Shown here piece after piece: positions 35,865 through 44,652 of a stretch of 64,000 bases of DNA (the stretch's first letter is position 1; every line of letters starts with the position of its first letter). The stretch spans positions 1-64,000 of the forward strand of contig NZ_FNZV01000002.1 in NCBI RefSeq assembly GCF_900109555.1. The letters are read 5' to 3'. The DNA comes from Pacificibacter marinus (GTDB lineage: Bacteria; Pseudomonadota; Alphaproteobacteria; Rhodobacterales; Rhodobacteraceae). Both the position numbers and the translations under genes were made by a program. The notes beneath the pieces were generated by a model. It was not told the origin of the DNA. It saw nothing but the letters and a program-made list of their open reading frames with translations, and ran no database searches.

Positions 35865-36761
35865 TTACTTCAAACTGCCAGAGAACCCATCCGGCCCAGC
35901 CAAGAAATCCAGAAAACTTCTTACCTTTGTAGGTAGATAGCTACGATCAGCGTAAATAGCTTGAATATGCAATTTCGGCCATGCAATCGTTGGTAATACT
36001 GCTTCAAGTCGGCCGTCTTTTACATCGTTCTGGGCTGACCAGTTCGGAAGCATGGCAAAGCCCATGCCAGCAACAGCCGCTTGATGAAGAATGCTTTCGT
36101 TAGAGCTTGTCAAAATTGGTCGGAGTTTAATATCCATCCCCTCTTCGCCACCAAATTTGATACGTCCGTCCGCTGCAACTTGAGAATAGGCAAGCATTGG
36201 GGCGTTGTTCAGATCTTCTGAAGTTTTGGGGCGGCCAAAGTTGTCTAAAAATGAAGGGGCTGCCACCAGCTGAAACGTGACCTCCGCCAGTTTTCGTGCG
36301 ATCAGCCCATCGTCCAATTTGAACGCAACGCGCAGTGCCAGATCAACACCTTCTTCTACCATATTAATCTTGCGGCCACTCAGGTCGATATCAAAAGTCA
36401 CATGCGGGTTTTTCTGATGATAGGCGGTCAGTATTTTCGCAAAGGCCGGATTGGACATCCAAGCAGGCATCGACATTTTGAGCGTACCGCGCGGCGAAAG
36501 GCTGTCTGTCGTCAATTGCGCTTCGGCTTCGGTAAGCCCGTCAAGCAAAGGGCGGATTGTTTGTAAATACTGCGCGCCGGCCTCGGTCAGGCTCACGTTC
36601 CGGCTGTTGCGATTGAGCAGGCGCGCACCGACGCGCGCCTCGACATGTTTGACGTGTTTACTCGTCATTGCAGGCGAGAGGCCAAGTCGTTGCGCCACGG
36701 CGGAAAAGTTTTTGTGTTCTGCAACTTCGGCAAAAACACGCAGGCTTAGAAGTGTGTCCAT
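35865..36761 (-). CDS. LysR family transcriptional regulator
   Basis: 298 residues from MDTLLSLRVFAEVAEHKNFS. The helix-turn-helix covers about 1-60 (LGLSPAMTSKHVKHVEARVG) and the LysR substrate-binding fold covers about 85-290. An upstream TTG at 36767 adds two residues; the ATG is preferred. It is divergent from the DoxX gene across 117 bases and probably controls the DoxX/VOC pair. This subgroup often senses quinones or aromatic electrophiles; that is inference. Confidence 0.88.
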   Translation of the reverse strand: MDTLLSLRVFAEVAEHKNFSAVAQRLGLSPAMTSKHVKHVEARVGARLLNRNSRNVSLTEAGAQYLQTIRPLLDGLTEAEAQLTTDSLSPRGTLKMSMPAWMSNPAFAKILTAYHQKNPHVTFDIDLSGRKINMVEEGVDLALRVAFKLDDGLIARKLAEVTFQLVAAPSFLDNFGRPKTSEDLNNAPMLAYSQVAADGRIKFGGEEGMDIKLRPILTSSNESILHQAAVAGMGFAMLPNWSAQNDVKDGRLEAVLPTIAWPKLHIQAIYADRSYLPTKVRSFLDFLAGPDGFSGSLK

Positions 36762-36878
36762 TATCAACTCTCAGTAAACGGTGGATCAATAAATAACCTA
36801 ATGATGTCGCGAGGGGAATGGTTTATTACTGTTCTCATCATAACTCGCTGCAGAAGCGATTTTTAGAAAGAGAACGAC

Positions 36879-37307
36879 ATGAAAACGATTGACACAAACC
36901 CCGTACAAACCAGTAAACGCTGGCATATTGGCCTCTGGGTCGCCCAAGGCCTACTGGCTGCAATGTTCCTGATGGCAGGCGCGACAAAGTTGATGTCCGG
37001 ATCGGCCGAATTGGTCGCCATGGGCATGGGCTGGGCCGAAAACGCGCCCTTCTTATTGATCAAGTTTATTGGTCTTGCCGAAGTTGCGGGCGCGCTTGGT
37101 CTTATCCTTCCGGCTGCCACCCGCATTATGCCGCATCTGACAAAATGGGCTGCAGGTGGTCTGTGTGTTGTTATGGTTTTGGCCTCTGGCGTCCACATTT
37201 CTCGCGGTGAATTCGAAGTGGTTCCAGTCAATGCCATTTTGTTCGCACTCGCCGCTTTGGTTGTTTGGGGACGCACAAACAAGGCACCAATCGCACCACG
37301 CGGTTAA
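36879..37307 (+). CDS. DoxX family membrane protein
   Basis: 142 residues with four hydrophobic helices (about 18-38, 55-78, 84-103, 113-130) and the DoxX-type pattern GLLAAMFLMAGATKL and GLAEVAGALGLILPAATR. The family includes quinol-oxidase-associated and thiosulfate-oxidising subunits and many uncharacterised membrane proteins. GAGAACGAC precedes the ATG. It is followed 65 bases later by a VOC-family gene and is divergent from a LysR gene, a common three-gene set in proteobacteria for redox or quinone stress. Confidence 0.85.
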   Translation: MKTIDTNPVQTSKRWHIGLWVAQGLLAAMFLMAGATKLMSGSAELVAMGMGWAENAPFLLIKFIGLAEVAGALGLILPAATRIMPHLTKWAAGGLCVVMVLASGVHISRGEFEVVPVNAILFALAALVVWGRTNKAPIAPRG

Positions 37308-37372
37308 TCCATCACATCTCGCGCTCCGGTTTCTCCGGCTGGGGCGCACCTTTACTCAAAAGGTTGCTTTCG

Positions 37373-38260
37373 ATGCTACATACCCCTCTCTCTGCCAACA
37401 CTGGCCACTCCACGCAGATTGACCGCCTGTCTTGGGGCGTTGTCGAACTTCAGGTAACCAACCTTGATCGTGCGATTGCATTTTGGACAAATGCATTGGG
37501 GCTGATTGTGCGTGACAATCAGGTGTCAGGCGCAGCACTTGGCACGCAAGACAAAACTCTCTTCATCCTGCATGCTGGCGCAAAAACTCCTGTCGCAGCG
37601 CCCTATACGGGCATGTATCACGTCGCGATTGGCGTAAGCAGTCAGGTTGAGTTTTCGCGTACGCTCGCACGCCTGATTCACCTGAAGGTGCAAGTCGGGC
37701 CGACGGATCACTTGCTGGCAAAATCGCTGTACCTCCATGATCCAGATGGTCTGGAAATCGAAATCACTTATGAGACGCCCGAACGGTTTTCCCATTTTGG
37801 CGACATGAACCAAGGGCTGACGTTATACGATGTTGACGGCAACACGCATTCTGGCCGAGGACCGCTGGATGTCAAATCCGAGCTCGCCCATGCTGCAGGC
37901 GTAGACCCGATGGCCCCTTTGGCCGATGACAGCTACCTCGCACATTTGCACTTCAAAGTGGCAGCACTTGAGCCTGCTTTGGATTGGTTCGAGACCCTTG
38001 GTTTTAAGCGTCACCTGACGTTGGACAATTGGGGTTTTGCCGATATGGGCGCGGGCGCTCCCAACACGCACCGTTTGGCCATGAATATCTGGGCCGGTCC
38101 CAATAACCCGCCTATGCCGCAAGATATGGCTGGGTTGGTGCGCTACGAGTTATTCACACATGGAGAGGTTCTCGCCTCACCACATCTGCGCCAAGACGGC
38201 GATGCCTTGCGCGGAACCGACCCCACAGGCGTTCAAGTCACACTTCGACCAAGCAAATAA
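37373..38260 (+). CDS. VOC family protein with two glyoxalase-like domains (ring-cleavage dioxygenase type)
   Basis: 295 residues from MLHTPLSANTGH; an open frame upstream reaches into the DoxX gene and lacks similarity. Two vicinal-oxygen-chelate halves are seen: residues about 18-130 (LSWGVVELQVTNLDRAIAFW, then YHVAIGV, then LYLHDPDGLEIEI) and about 170-290 (AHLHFKVAALEPALDWFETL). Metal ligands such as the His in YHVAIG and HLHF and the Glu in LEIEI fit a mononuclear metal enzyme, related to catechol-2,3-dioxygenase or CatE-type proteins. With DoxX and LysR it may detoxify quinones. Confidence 0.85.
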   Translation: MLHTPLSANTGHSTQIDRLSWGVVELQVTNLDRAIAFWTNALGLIVRDNQVSGAALGTQDKTLFILHAGAKTPVAAPYTGMYHVAIGVSSQVEFSRTLARLIHLKVQVGPTDHLLAKSLYLHDPDGLEIEITYETPERFSHFGDMNQGLTLYDVDGNTHSGRGPLDVKSELAHAAGVDPMAPLADDSYLAHLHFKVAALEPALDWFETLGFKRHLTLDNWGFADMGAGAPNTHRLAMNIWAGPNNPPMPQDMAGLVRYELFTHGEVLASPHLRQDGDALRGTDPTGVQVTLRPSK

Positions 38261-38273
38261 GAGATCACGATGA

Positions 38274-38629
38274 CCTCTTCCCCACAGTCTACCGCCCCGC
38301 ACAGATTATTTTGCACTGGGTCGTCTTCGCGGCAATCTGGGTGCAATGGCTCTTCAACAAGCCTATGAAACGCACCATTGAGGCCATGCAAACAGGCAAC
38401 ACTCCTGCTGGCAACGATATGACAATGGCCTGGATTTATGTGGGCTTTTGATCGACGGTCTTTCTTGCTGTGATGGCACGGCTTTATCTGCGCTACCACT
38501 ACGGTGCGCCTGGTCACGCCCCAGGCACATTCCCGATGCAGGACAAGATTGCCACAATTGTACACTGGTCGCTTTACGGCACGATGATTGGTATGGTGAT
38601 CACAGGTGGGATGACATGGAACGATTAAG
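38274..38629 (+). pseudogene. Cytochrome b561 N-terminal part, with in-frame stop
   Basis: The frame reads DLFPTVYRPAQIILHWVVFA, then ARLYLRYHYGAPGHAPGTFP and IVHWSLYGTMIGMVITGG. The haem-ligand-type His in LHW and VHW and the b561 helix pattern are visible. A TGA interrupts at about 38449, and a TAA ends it at 38627. The last helices are missing; a ferric-reductase-like fragment follows. Confidence 0.65.
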
Positions 38630-38659
38630 GCGTCACTGACCACAGTTGTTGATGAACTG

Positions 38660-38935
38660 CCAGCCTTTACATCTGGACCGGCTGGGTTGCGTTTATCATC
38701 TTCGTGCCGCTGGCGCTGACATCAATGGATTACTGCGTGCGCAAAATGGGCACGTGGTGGAAGTGGTTGCAACGTTGGACCTATGCCGCAGCTGTGTTGA
38801 CACTGGTGCACTGGGCCGCTTTGCATAATTGGAATGGCGCGGTACCGCCCTTGTCCACTTTGGCCCCCTGATCGCGCTTGAGGTTTATCGTGTCTGGTAC
38901 TGGTATCTGCGGCTACGGCCCGCAGTGGCATAGCG
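38660..38935 (+). pseudogene. Ferric reductase-like/MsrQ-type membrane haem protein, C-terminal remnant
   Basis: The frame WTGWVAFIIFVPLALTSMDY, then TWWKWLQRWTYAAAVLTLVH, is joined after a frameshift near 38830 to TALVHFGPLIALEVYRVWYW and a terminal RPAVA stop at 38935. This matches the end of ferric-reductase-like transmembrane proteins. It has no N-terminus and is directly fused to cytochrome b561 debris, as if a deletion joined two adjacent membrane haem genes. Confidence 0.55.
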
Positions 38936-38940
38936 ACTGC

Positions 38941-39222
38941 CTCGACGCCTTGGATCAAGGCATCATGCAGGGCGAAGGGGTTTAATTCTCAAGCGACGCT
39001 TTCATCGTGTACTTTTGCAGTCATCAAAAAGGGATGTAATTGCAAAGCCGACGTCCGCTTGCCGCGGTTCGCCGCCATTCGCACGTGCCGCAGCATCGGT
39101 CAGTTTTAGCTCGAAACGGCAGTCTGCTGCGACCACGTCCAAGGTCTGCTCAGTGCCGTTCGCTGCGTGGATTAATGGCAGCTAACTGCACTTGATATTG
39201 CGCGGCCCTGTAGTGGTTAAAT
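38941..39222. other. Gene-free stretch before integrase remnant
   Basis: 282 bases without a credible gene. No repeat end or terminator was recognised. Confidence 0.35.
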
Positions 39223-39804
39223 TTAACGGACAGTCTTGTTTTGTTCTCTGCGTTGTTGCGCACGTTTAGATGACGTTTCTTGGTCGGCTTGAGTACGGTA
39301 TTTTTGAACCATTGTCAGAGTTTTGTGCCCCGTTACTGCTTGGATTTCGCTGTCGGAGCATCCGGCCTCAGCAAGTAGTTTGGCTGCTGTGTCGCGCCAG
39401 CCATGAGGCACAAGGCGATCTTTGCCACCCATGATTCCGATGGCACCCCGCACGTCTTCCACTGATTTTTGAATTTGGCGCTTACCAATGGGCTGCGTAA
39501 GGTTTTTTGGGAAGATATGGCGCCCTTTTCGGGGGAGTGATCCAAGATATTGTTGCAGGCGTTCTGGGCAATAAACGCGTAGCTTGGCCTTCGTCTTATC
39601 CTGGATAACATTCATGAATTCGCCGTCAAAATCATCCCAAGCCATCTTCGCACAATCGCCGATGCGTTGACCTGTGCCGATAGCCACCTCAAATGCCGTG
39701 AGCGCAGTTGTTAGATCGTTGGTCAAACAGGAGCGCTCAAAGGCAAGGAGCTTTACGTCTGGCCATGCTTCATACGAGCCGCCAGATAATTTTGAGATGT
39801 CCAC
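39223..39804 (-). pseudogene. Tyrosine recombinase (phage integrase) catalytic domain, N-terminus lost
   Basis: 193 residues carry the catalytic set: Arg in GTGQRIGDCAKM, His-x-x-Arg in PHGWRDTAAKLL, a GHKT box (VTGHKTLTM) and Tyr in VQKYRTQ. The N-terminal arm- and core-binding domains normally present are missing. Upstream, the coding frame runs into HNH- and AlpA-like remnants in other frames. The catalytic core looks complete, but without the binding domains it probably cannot recombine. Confidence 0.72.
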
Positions 39805-40065
39805 GACGGGACGCGGTTGGGTGGGGTTTGTCCTTTTTGAAATTGCGTGGCTGCACTGTTTGGATGCGCGCCAATTTTCTTACCTTTGTTCCAAGATACT
39901 TTCCCCGCATGAAAACGTCCTGTTCGTCCGGTGAGCCAGCCGTTGCGTTTGCATAGGCCTTGGCAGGGCCACTTTGTTGACGAGATCAAGGAACACTGAT
40001 GTCGGCATGTCCAACAGCCTTGCTGCATTTTTTTCTGCCACGGCGATTGGTAAAGCTTGCCCCAT
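39805..40065 (-). pseudogene. AlpA/excisionase-like start fused to HNH-endonuclease-type remnant
   Basis: From the ATG at 40065 the frame reads MGQALPIAVAEKNAARLLDM, then PTSVFLDLVNKVALPRP, an AlpA-type DNA-binding start. It then breaks. In the next frame NGWLTGRTGRFHAGKVSWNK and GKKIGAHPNSAATQFQKGQT resembles the GRF-KG-WNKGKK segment of phage HNH-type proteins. That frame in turn runs into the integrase. The whole is a mosaic of at least three phage genes. Confidence 0.5.
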
Positions 40066-40144
40066 GTCGATCCCCTTTCATTTTGATTTATAGACGGTCA
40101 TGCCGCATGGGATGAGGCCGCAGAGCACGGCCCACACCAATGCG

Positions 40145-40648
40145 TCACGCTTCTGGCGTGCCTTTGAATAGCGTCAGATCTGTATGCGCGACGGCGAGGT
40201 CGAGGGACTCATCGAAGGACGCCTCGAACGCTTTCTCGGGGTTGTCGATCGACAGGATGAACTTCACCTGACCGCCGGACTTGCGGTAGCGAAAGCGCAC
40301 GGGCATGCGGTACAGCGGGCCGTTCAAAAACACCGGGATTGCAATGATGATTAGGTTTGGCAGGTTCAGCGGCTGACCATTGAGGCCTTTGTGCTCATTG
40401 ATGAACTTCATTCCCGCTTCGCCCGTATCGCGGTTGGTGGTTAGTTTTAGATCACTGGTTTCATTGACGAGGAACTGTTTGGACATTTGCAGAAGCTGCG
40501 TGAGCTGGCCGTATCGCCCTTCAATCTTGCAGGCCGTTTCAATCAGGCGGTTTTCCCAATCGTCGTTGTTGTCGTCCTGTACGCCGGCAAGGATCGCGGG
40601 TGTCGGATCCATGATGTTCTTGGCCTGCGTCTCAATAAATTCGCCCAT
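40145..40648 (-). CDS. DUF2303 family phage-type protein, probably truncated
   Basis: 167 residues. The part LKLTTNRDTGEAGMKFINEH, the IPVFLNGPLYRMPVRFRYRK stretch and the acidic tail match the pattern of DUF2303 (YfdQ-like) proteins found in prophages. The usual N-terminal portion is shorter than expected; a similar open frame continues upstream without a start, so the true N-terminus may be lost. Function unknown. It starts head-to-head, within two bases, with the remnant at 40647. Confidence 0.5.
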   Translation of the reverse strand: MGEFIETQAKNIMDPTPAILAGVQDDNNDDWENRLIETACKIEGRYGQLTQLLQMSKQFLVNETSDLKLTTNRDTGEAGMKFINEHKGLNGQPLNLPNLIIIAIPVFLNGPLYRMPVRFRYRKSGGQVKFILSIDNPEKAFEASFDESLDLAVAHTDLTLFKGTPEA

Positions 40649-40959
40649 GTCGTCTTTTTCGAGCGGCGTGGATGCCGTTGTTCTGCGACTGGCAGCACGT
40701 CAAGAGTTTGAGGCGTTTGAACGCAAAGTCGGTCGCGGCGTGGCAATGCCGATGCGCAAGGTCCGCCCGTCAAAACGCGGGGCAGGGCGCGTGTGCAAGA
40801 TGATCTCGGACTTGGACGCGGTGCGGGCCGTGTGCTTGCTGGGCCTGTCAATGAGTGAAGTGCTGCGCAAATATGAGTGGACGGAGCTCACGCAACAGCG
40901 CCGCGCTGCGAGCGGCCCTGCGGGATGCTCTGGACCGCATGCAGGGCTACGGCGTATAG
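40647..40959 (+). pseudogene. Full-length-like copy of the repeat-associated hypothetical gene, frameshifted
   Basis: The frame reads VVLRLAARQEFEAFERKVGR, then VCKMISDLDAVRAVCLLGLS and MSEVLRKYEWT. A 2-base loss at about 40886 then shifts it; the proper continuation SSRNSAALRAALRDALDRMQ ends at TAG 40957-40959. This is the better-preserved relative of the protein ending at 132. Position beside integrase and DUF2303 debris points to a phage or island gene. No function is assigned. Confidence 0.55.
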
Positions 40960-41059
40960 GGCGCATCGACCGCAAGAAAATAGAGCTGCATTTCCACAAA
41001 GGGGGGGGAGGGTCAAAAGTCCGGAAGGTTTTTAACCCTAGACCCGTGCTTCCCTTACG
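40848..41059 (+). repeat. Direct repeat DR-A, copy 2 (partner at 1-210)
   Basis: 212 bases matching 1-210 in the same orientation. Differences include a 2-base deletion, the extra TATAGGGCG segment and changes in the hairpin stem. It ends at CCCTTACG at 41059, where the integrase tail begins. Confidence 0.8.
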
Positions 41060-41258
41060 TCACTACAGCGCAGCGGTGAACAAGTATTTGCGCAGCAATG
41101 GTTTGTTGCCTGAGGGCGTCACGATTGGCGGCGCACGGCACAGTTGGGAAGGCGGCATGAAACGTGCGGGCTATGAAATGGATGACCGTGGGGAGCTGAT
41201 GGCGCACTCACGCAAAGCGCGCCGTGGTCGCGAAGTTTACGGCGATGGGATGGGATAA
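41060..41258 (+). pseudogene. Tyrosine integrase C-terminal fragment
   Basis: Reads HYSAAVNKYLRSNGLLPEGV, then TIGGARHSWEGGMKRAGYEM, then MAHSRKARRGREVYGDG. The ARHSW (Arg-x-x-x-His-like box), the MAHS box and Tyr match integrase catalytic boxes II-III. Everything upstream of box II is replaced by repeat DR-A. Confidence 0.6.
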
Positions 41259-41430
41259 CGAAGGACACAAATTGGCGGATTTTTACTCCGCTACGACTGC
41301 GATGCGCAGCCGCCCTAGATATCATAGTCGGGATTGCTTGTGAGCCCGCGCAAGCAGAATTAGAGGGAGCAGCGCGGATACCTCGCCAAGCGGTCCATCG
41401 TTTACGCAATGAAGTTAATAGGTTCTGAGA

Positions 41431-42441
41431 CTAGCTTTGCGAAAATTGCAAATAAGAAGGGAAGTCTGTGGGGGGGGCGATTATTGCGGTAATTTTCAAT
41501 TGCGCGATCGTGCGATTGCAGGCTTTTTCGAGGTGTTGTGCTAGCATGTCGGAGGCCGTTGATGTTGAGCCTGAAAGCGCGAGTTCAATCACGTGACCGA
41601 GTTCCATGATGGACTGCGTGTCTGGCGGTAGGCCAAGAGAAAACAGGGCGGATTGGCAGGCTTCCAACGCTAATTTGTTGTTGCTAGCCACCGTCGCGAG
41701 GTCTTCATTCGACGTGGACAAAATCACCATGTCGAAAAATTGTTTGTCGATTGCGGTCCATTTCTCAGAGGTTATCGGTTCTCCCCGAGGCAATGCTCCG
41801 ATTTCTTGTGCAAGGTCTTGCAAATGTCGGTGAGGCAGTTTGGACGAGGCAAGGGCAGCAACTTCCAAAATCTTGCGCAGTTCGTATTTGTCTCTGATTT
41901 TCTTGGACGAAAGCGGTTCGACGACCCAACGCGAGGTGCGGTTTTTTTGAACTAACCCGCGCTCTTGTAGGCGCGCCAAGACATCGCGAACGATGGTGCG
42001 TGAAACATGATATTCCTCGGCCATCAAAGTTTCAAAGATGCGGCAGCGGCCAAACACTGGACTGCGCGTCACATGAAACGCCACATCATCGTACACTCTA
42101 AGCCAGCTAGGTTTGCCTGACTCTTCCTGCGCGTTGCTATGTACCAAAGTTATTTCGCGTAAGTTGGCGCGTTTTGGAGATGTATCTCCACCAGAGACTA
42201 AGAACCCACGCCCTGCAAAACGTTCGATCAAGGTTTCTGTTTCGATAATTTCTAGCGCTCGTTTGATGGTGGCGCGCGACATGTCTAGTCGATCCGCCAG
42301 CGCTCCCTCTTGAAGGACCAGACCAGGGTAGAGGTGACCGAGCTCAATGTTATTTCGAATGAAATTTGAAGCAACCTCAAAGAGCGGCATGCGCTTTTCG
42401 GGGGTGTGTTTTTCAATTTTCTGTGTCTCTGAGATGACCAT
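41431..42441 (-). CDS. GntR family regulator with two winged-helix segments
   Basis: 336 residues, about 100 more than standard FadR-type GntR proteins. A first GntR helix-turn-helix (about 25-85: GALADRLDMSRATIKRALEI) is followed by a second (about 125-175: EYHVSRTIVRDVLARLQERG). An FCD-like effector domain follows. It is divergent from the PotA-like importer operon, across 265 AT-rich bases with two palindromes, and is the likely regulator. The first helix-turn-helix may be a duplication. Confidence 0.82.
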   Translation of the reverse strand: MVISETQKIEKHTPEKRMPLFEVASNFIRNNIELGHLYPGLVLQEGALADRLDMSRATIKRALEIIETETLIERFAGRGFLVSGGDTSPKRANLREITLVHSNAQEESGKPSWLRVYDDVAFHVTRSPVFGRCRIFETLMAEEYHVSRTIVRDVLARLQERGLVQKNRTSRWVVEPLSSKKIRDKYELRKILEVAALASSKLPHRHLQDLAQEIGALPRGEPITSEKWTAIDKQFFDMVILSTSNEDLATVASNNKLALEACQSALFSLGLPPDTQSIMELGHVIELALSGSTSTASDMLAQHLEKACNRTIAQLKITAIIAPPTDFPSYLQFSQS

Positions 42442-42502
42442 TTCTGCCTCTTCAATGCCAGTTTAGAACATACGTCACGGTTGCTTTTCTGAAAAGTGTT
42501 TA

Positions 42503-42534
42503 ATTTTTGCATGCAAAAATCAATAATGATTATT
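42503..42534. promoter_or_regulatory. Palindromes in GntR/ABC divergent region
   Basis: ATTTTTGCATGCAAAAAT (42503-42520) is an 18-base perfect palindrome, followed at once by AATAATGATTATT (42522-42534). AATCATTATT and AATCATAATT variants recur near 42629 and 42678. They are likely operators for the adjacent double-helix-turn-helix GntR protein. Confidence 0.5.
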
Positions 42535-42706
42535 TTTTGTGCTTCCTTATTTAGTTTATTATTTTCAATTCATTAAGTGTAATTTAGATGCAAATTTTTA
42601 GGGATAAATTTGTTGTTCACTAAGAAAAAATCATTATTCACTTTACGAATCCGTCACAAATGATGTTTGTATTATAAAAATCATAATTGCCAACGGGGAA
42701 AATATT

Positions 42707-43729
42707 GTGCTGACGTTAAGCCGAATTAGTCGCTCTTACGGCGACACTGTCGCTTTAGATGGTGTTGATTTCGTCGTGCCAGACGATACCTATATGTCCC
42801 TTTTGGGCGCGTCTGGGTCTGGTAAGACGACGCTTTTGCGTTTGATCGCAGGGTTTGAAGAACCAGATCACGGTGAGATTTCGATCCATCAAACGCGCAT
42901 CGATGGGCAAGCGCCACATCTGCGGGATATTGGATTTGTCTTTCAGAATTTTGCGCTGTTTCCGCATTTGAGTGTTGCTGACAATGTCGCCTTTGGTTTG
43001 CGGTATCGCGCGAATAAGGCGCTGAACAACGACACTGAAATCAAGGATCGTACCCAAGAGGCCTTGGTACTCGTGGGTCTAGACGGCTTTGGGCATCGCG
43101 GGGTCAGTGCGATTTCGGGCGGCCAGCGTCAAAGGGTCGCGCTTGCACGTACATTGGTTTGTGAACCGCGTATTGTGCTTTTGGATGAACCGCTCGGGGC
43201 GCTTGATGCGAACTTGCGCGCACGCATGTGTGATGAATTGCGTGCAATCCGCCAACGTCTTGGCGTGAGTTTTTTGCACGTGACTGGATCAGAAACCGAA
43301 GCGTTGACCATGGGCGATGAAGTCGCAGTTCTGGCCAATGGTCGGATCACGCAGTCTGATACGCCTGATACACTTTTCAGCCAGCCGCGCACGGCCGAAG
43401 CCGCGCGCCATATGAATGCATGGAACACCTTTGATGGGACGTTATGCGACGGCATGTCTGTGAAGGGTGAAATCGCTGTGCGCTTTGACCAGATGGATGT
43501 CAGTGCGCAGGGTAGGGCGCCGAAAGATCACCTTAGGGTGCACGCGCAATATTTGACGGGCGAATTTAACGGCCCGACTGCTTTGTCATTCTTTCGGGCC
43601 GCAGATGGCACGCTTTTACAAATTATCGACCATCTGAGCCAGCCACGCCTGCCGGATCTCATCGAAGGGCAGCACTATGATCTGCACTTTCCTTCCAATG
43701 CCTTGCGCCAATTTCATGGAGCTGTCTGA
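42707..43729 (+). CDS. ABC transporter ATP-binding protein (PotA-like)
   Basis: 340 residues from GTG with ACGGGGA 9 bases upstream. Walker A LGASGSGKTTLLRLIA, signature ISGGQRQRVALARTL and Walker B IVLLDEPLGALDANL are present. A C-terminal TOBE-type region (about 260-335) is seen. It powers uptake through the two permeases that follow. A second ATPase of the same family lies 5 kb downstream in this cluster. The ATG of the next gene overlaps its stop (TGATG). Confidence 0.9.
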   Translation: MLTLSRISRSYGDTVALDGVDFVVPDDTYMSLLGASGSGKTTLLRLIAGFEEPDHGEISIHQTRIDGQAPHLRDIGFVFQNFALFPHLSVADNVAFGLRYRANKALNNDTEIKDRTQEALVLVGLDGFGHRGVSAISGGQRQRVALARTLVCEPRIVLLDEPLGALDANLRARMCDELRAIRQRLGVSFLHVTGSETEALTMGDEVAVLANGRITQSDTPDTLFSQPRTAEAARHMNAWNTFDGTLCDGMSVKGEIAVRFDQMDVSAQGRAPKDHLRVHAQYLTGEFNGPTALSFFRAADGTLLQIIDHLSQPRLPDLIEGQHYDLHFPSNALRQFHGAV

Positions 43730-44649
43730 TGTCTGCATTTTCGACTGACACCCTTGCCACCTCAGCACAGACCGCTGAATCGCCTGCGTTGATACGCGAA
43801 CGCAAAGATCGCCGCCGTGCACTTGGGTTGCTGACACCCGGTTTGATTTGGATGGCCCTGTTCATGGTCTTGCCCATGGTTATGGTTGTCTATGTATCAT
43901 TCTGGACGCAAACAACTTTTGCGGTAAATTCCGAGCTAACCACCGCAAGCTGGGAACGCTTTTTAAGCTCGCCGACCTATTTAAGTGCGATTTGGACGAC
44001 GCTGCGCATCTGGCTTATCGTTTTGGTTTTGACCATTTTGGTGGGCTATCCCGTAGCTTTGTTTATCGGGCTTTTCGTCCGGAATAAGACCATTCAAACA
44101 GCACTTTTGGTGGCCTGTGTCATCCCGTTTTGGACGTCCTTTTTGATCCGCGTGATTGCGTGGCGTCCGATGTTGGGCACAGAGGGCGCGATCAATACGA
44201 TCTTGCTTAAGCTTGGCGTCATTTCCGAACCGCTGACCTTTCTGCTGTTCTCTGAGTTCTCCGTTCTTGTTGGTATGACCCAGATTTACTGCGTGTTCAT
44301 GGTGGGGCCGATCACCTTTATGCTGGGACGGATCGACATTTCAGTCATCGAAGCTGCACGTGATCTTGGTGCCTCCTTTGGCACCGTGTTCCGCCGCATC
44401 ATCCTGCCACTTTCATTGCCAGGCGTCATGGTCGGTTCGATCTTTGTCTCTGTCATGGTGCTGGGTGAATTTGCCACTGCCGCGTCTTTGTCAGGCAGAA
44501 AAGTCAACCTTTTGGGCAATATCATCGTGAGCCAAGTGGGTTCGCTGAAATGGGCCTTTGCCGCTGTTGCAGGGGTCGTCTTGACCATCATCATCACCGC
44601 TGTGATCGCCTTGGCGCTGCGCCTTGTCGATTTGCGAAAGGAAATGTGA
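43729..44649 (+). CDS. ABC transporter permease (PotB-like)
   Basis: 306 residues with six hydrophobic helices. An N-terminal extension of about 35 polar residues precedes the first helix. The binding-protein-dependent transport signature is visible in EAARDLGASFGTVFRRIILP (about 205-224), which contacts the ATPase. It pairs with the next permease. One base overlaps the ATPase stop. Confidence 0.9.
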   Translation: MSAFSTDTLATSAQTAESPALIRERKDRRRALGLLTPGLIWMALFMVLPMVMVVYVSFWTQTTFAVNSELTTASWERFLSSPTYLSAIWTTLRIWLIVLVLTILVGYPVALFIGLFVRNKTIQTALLVACVIPFWTSFLIRVIAWRPMLGTEGAINTILLKLGVISEPLTFLLFSEFSVLVGMTQIYCVFMVGPITFMLGRIDISVIEAARDLGASFGTVFRRIILPLSLPGVMVGSIFVSVMVLGEFATAASLSGRKVNLLGNIIVSQVGSLKWAFAAVAGVVLTIIITAVIALALRLVDLRKEM

Positions 44650-44652
44650 GCC

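Noticed and set aside
38447-38451. Selenocysteine at the in-frame TGA of the cytochrome b561 fragment
   Set aside because: The frame ends soon after at TAA, and the last helices are missing; decay explains it better.
40380-41258. Single 292-codon plus-strand gene across the DUF2303 region, repeat and integrase tail
   Set aside because: The first part is antisense to DUF2303, the middle is a frameshifted gene and the end is an integrase tail; the long frame is accidental.
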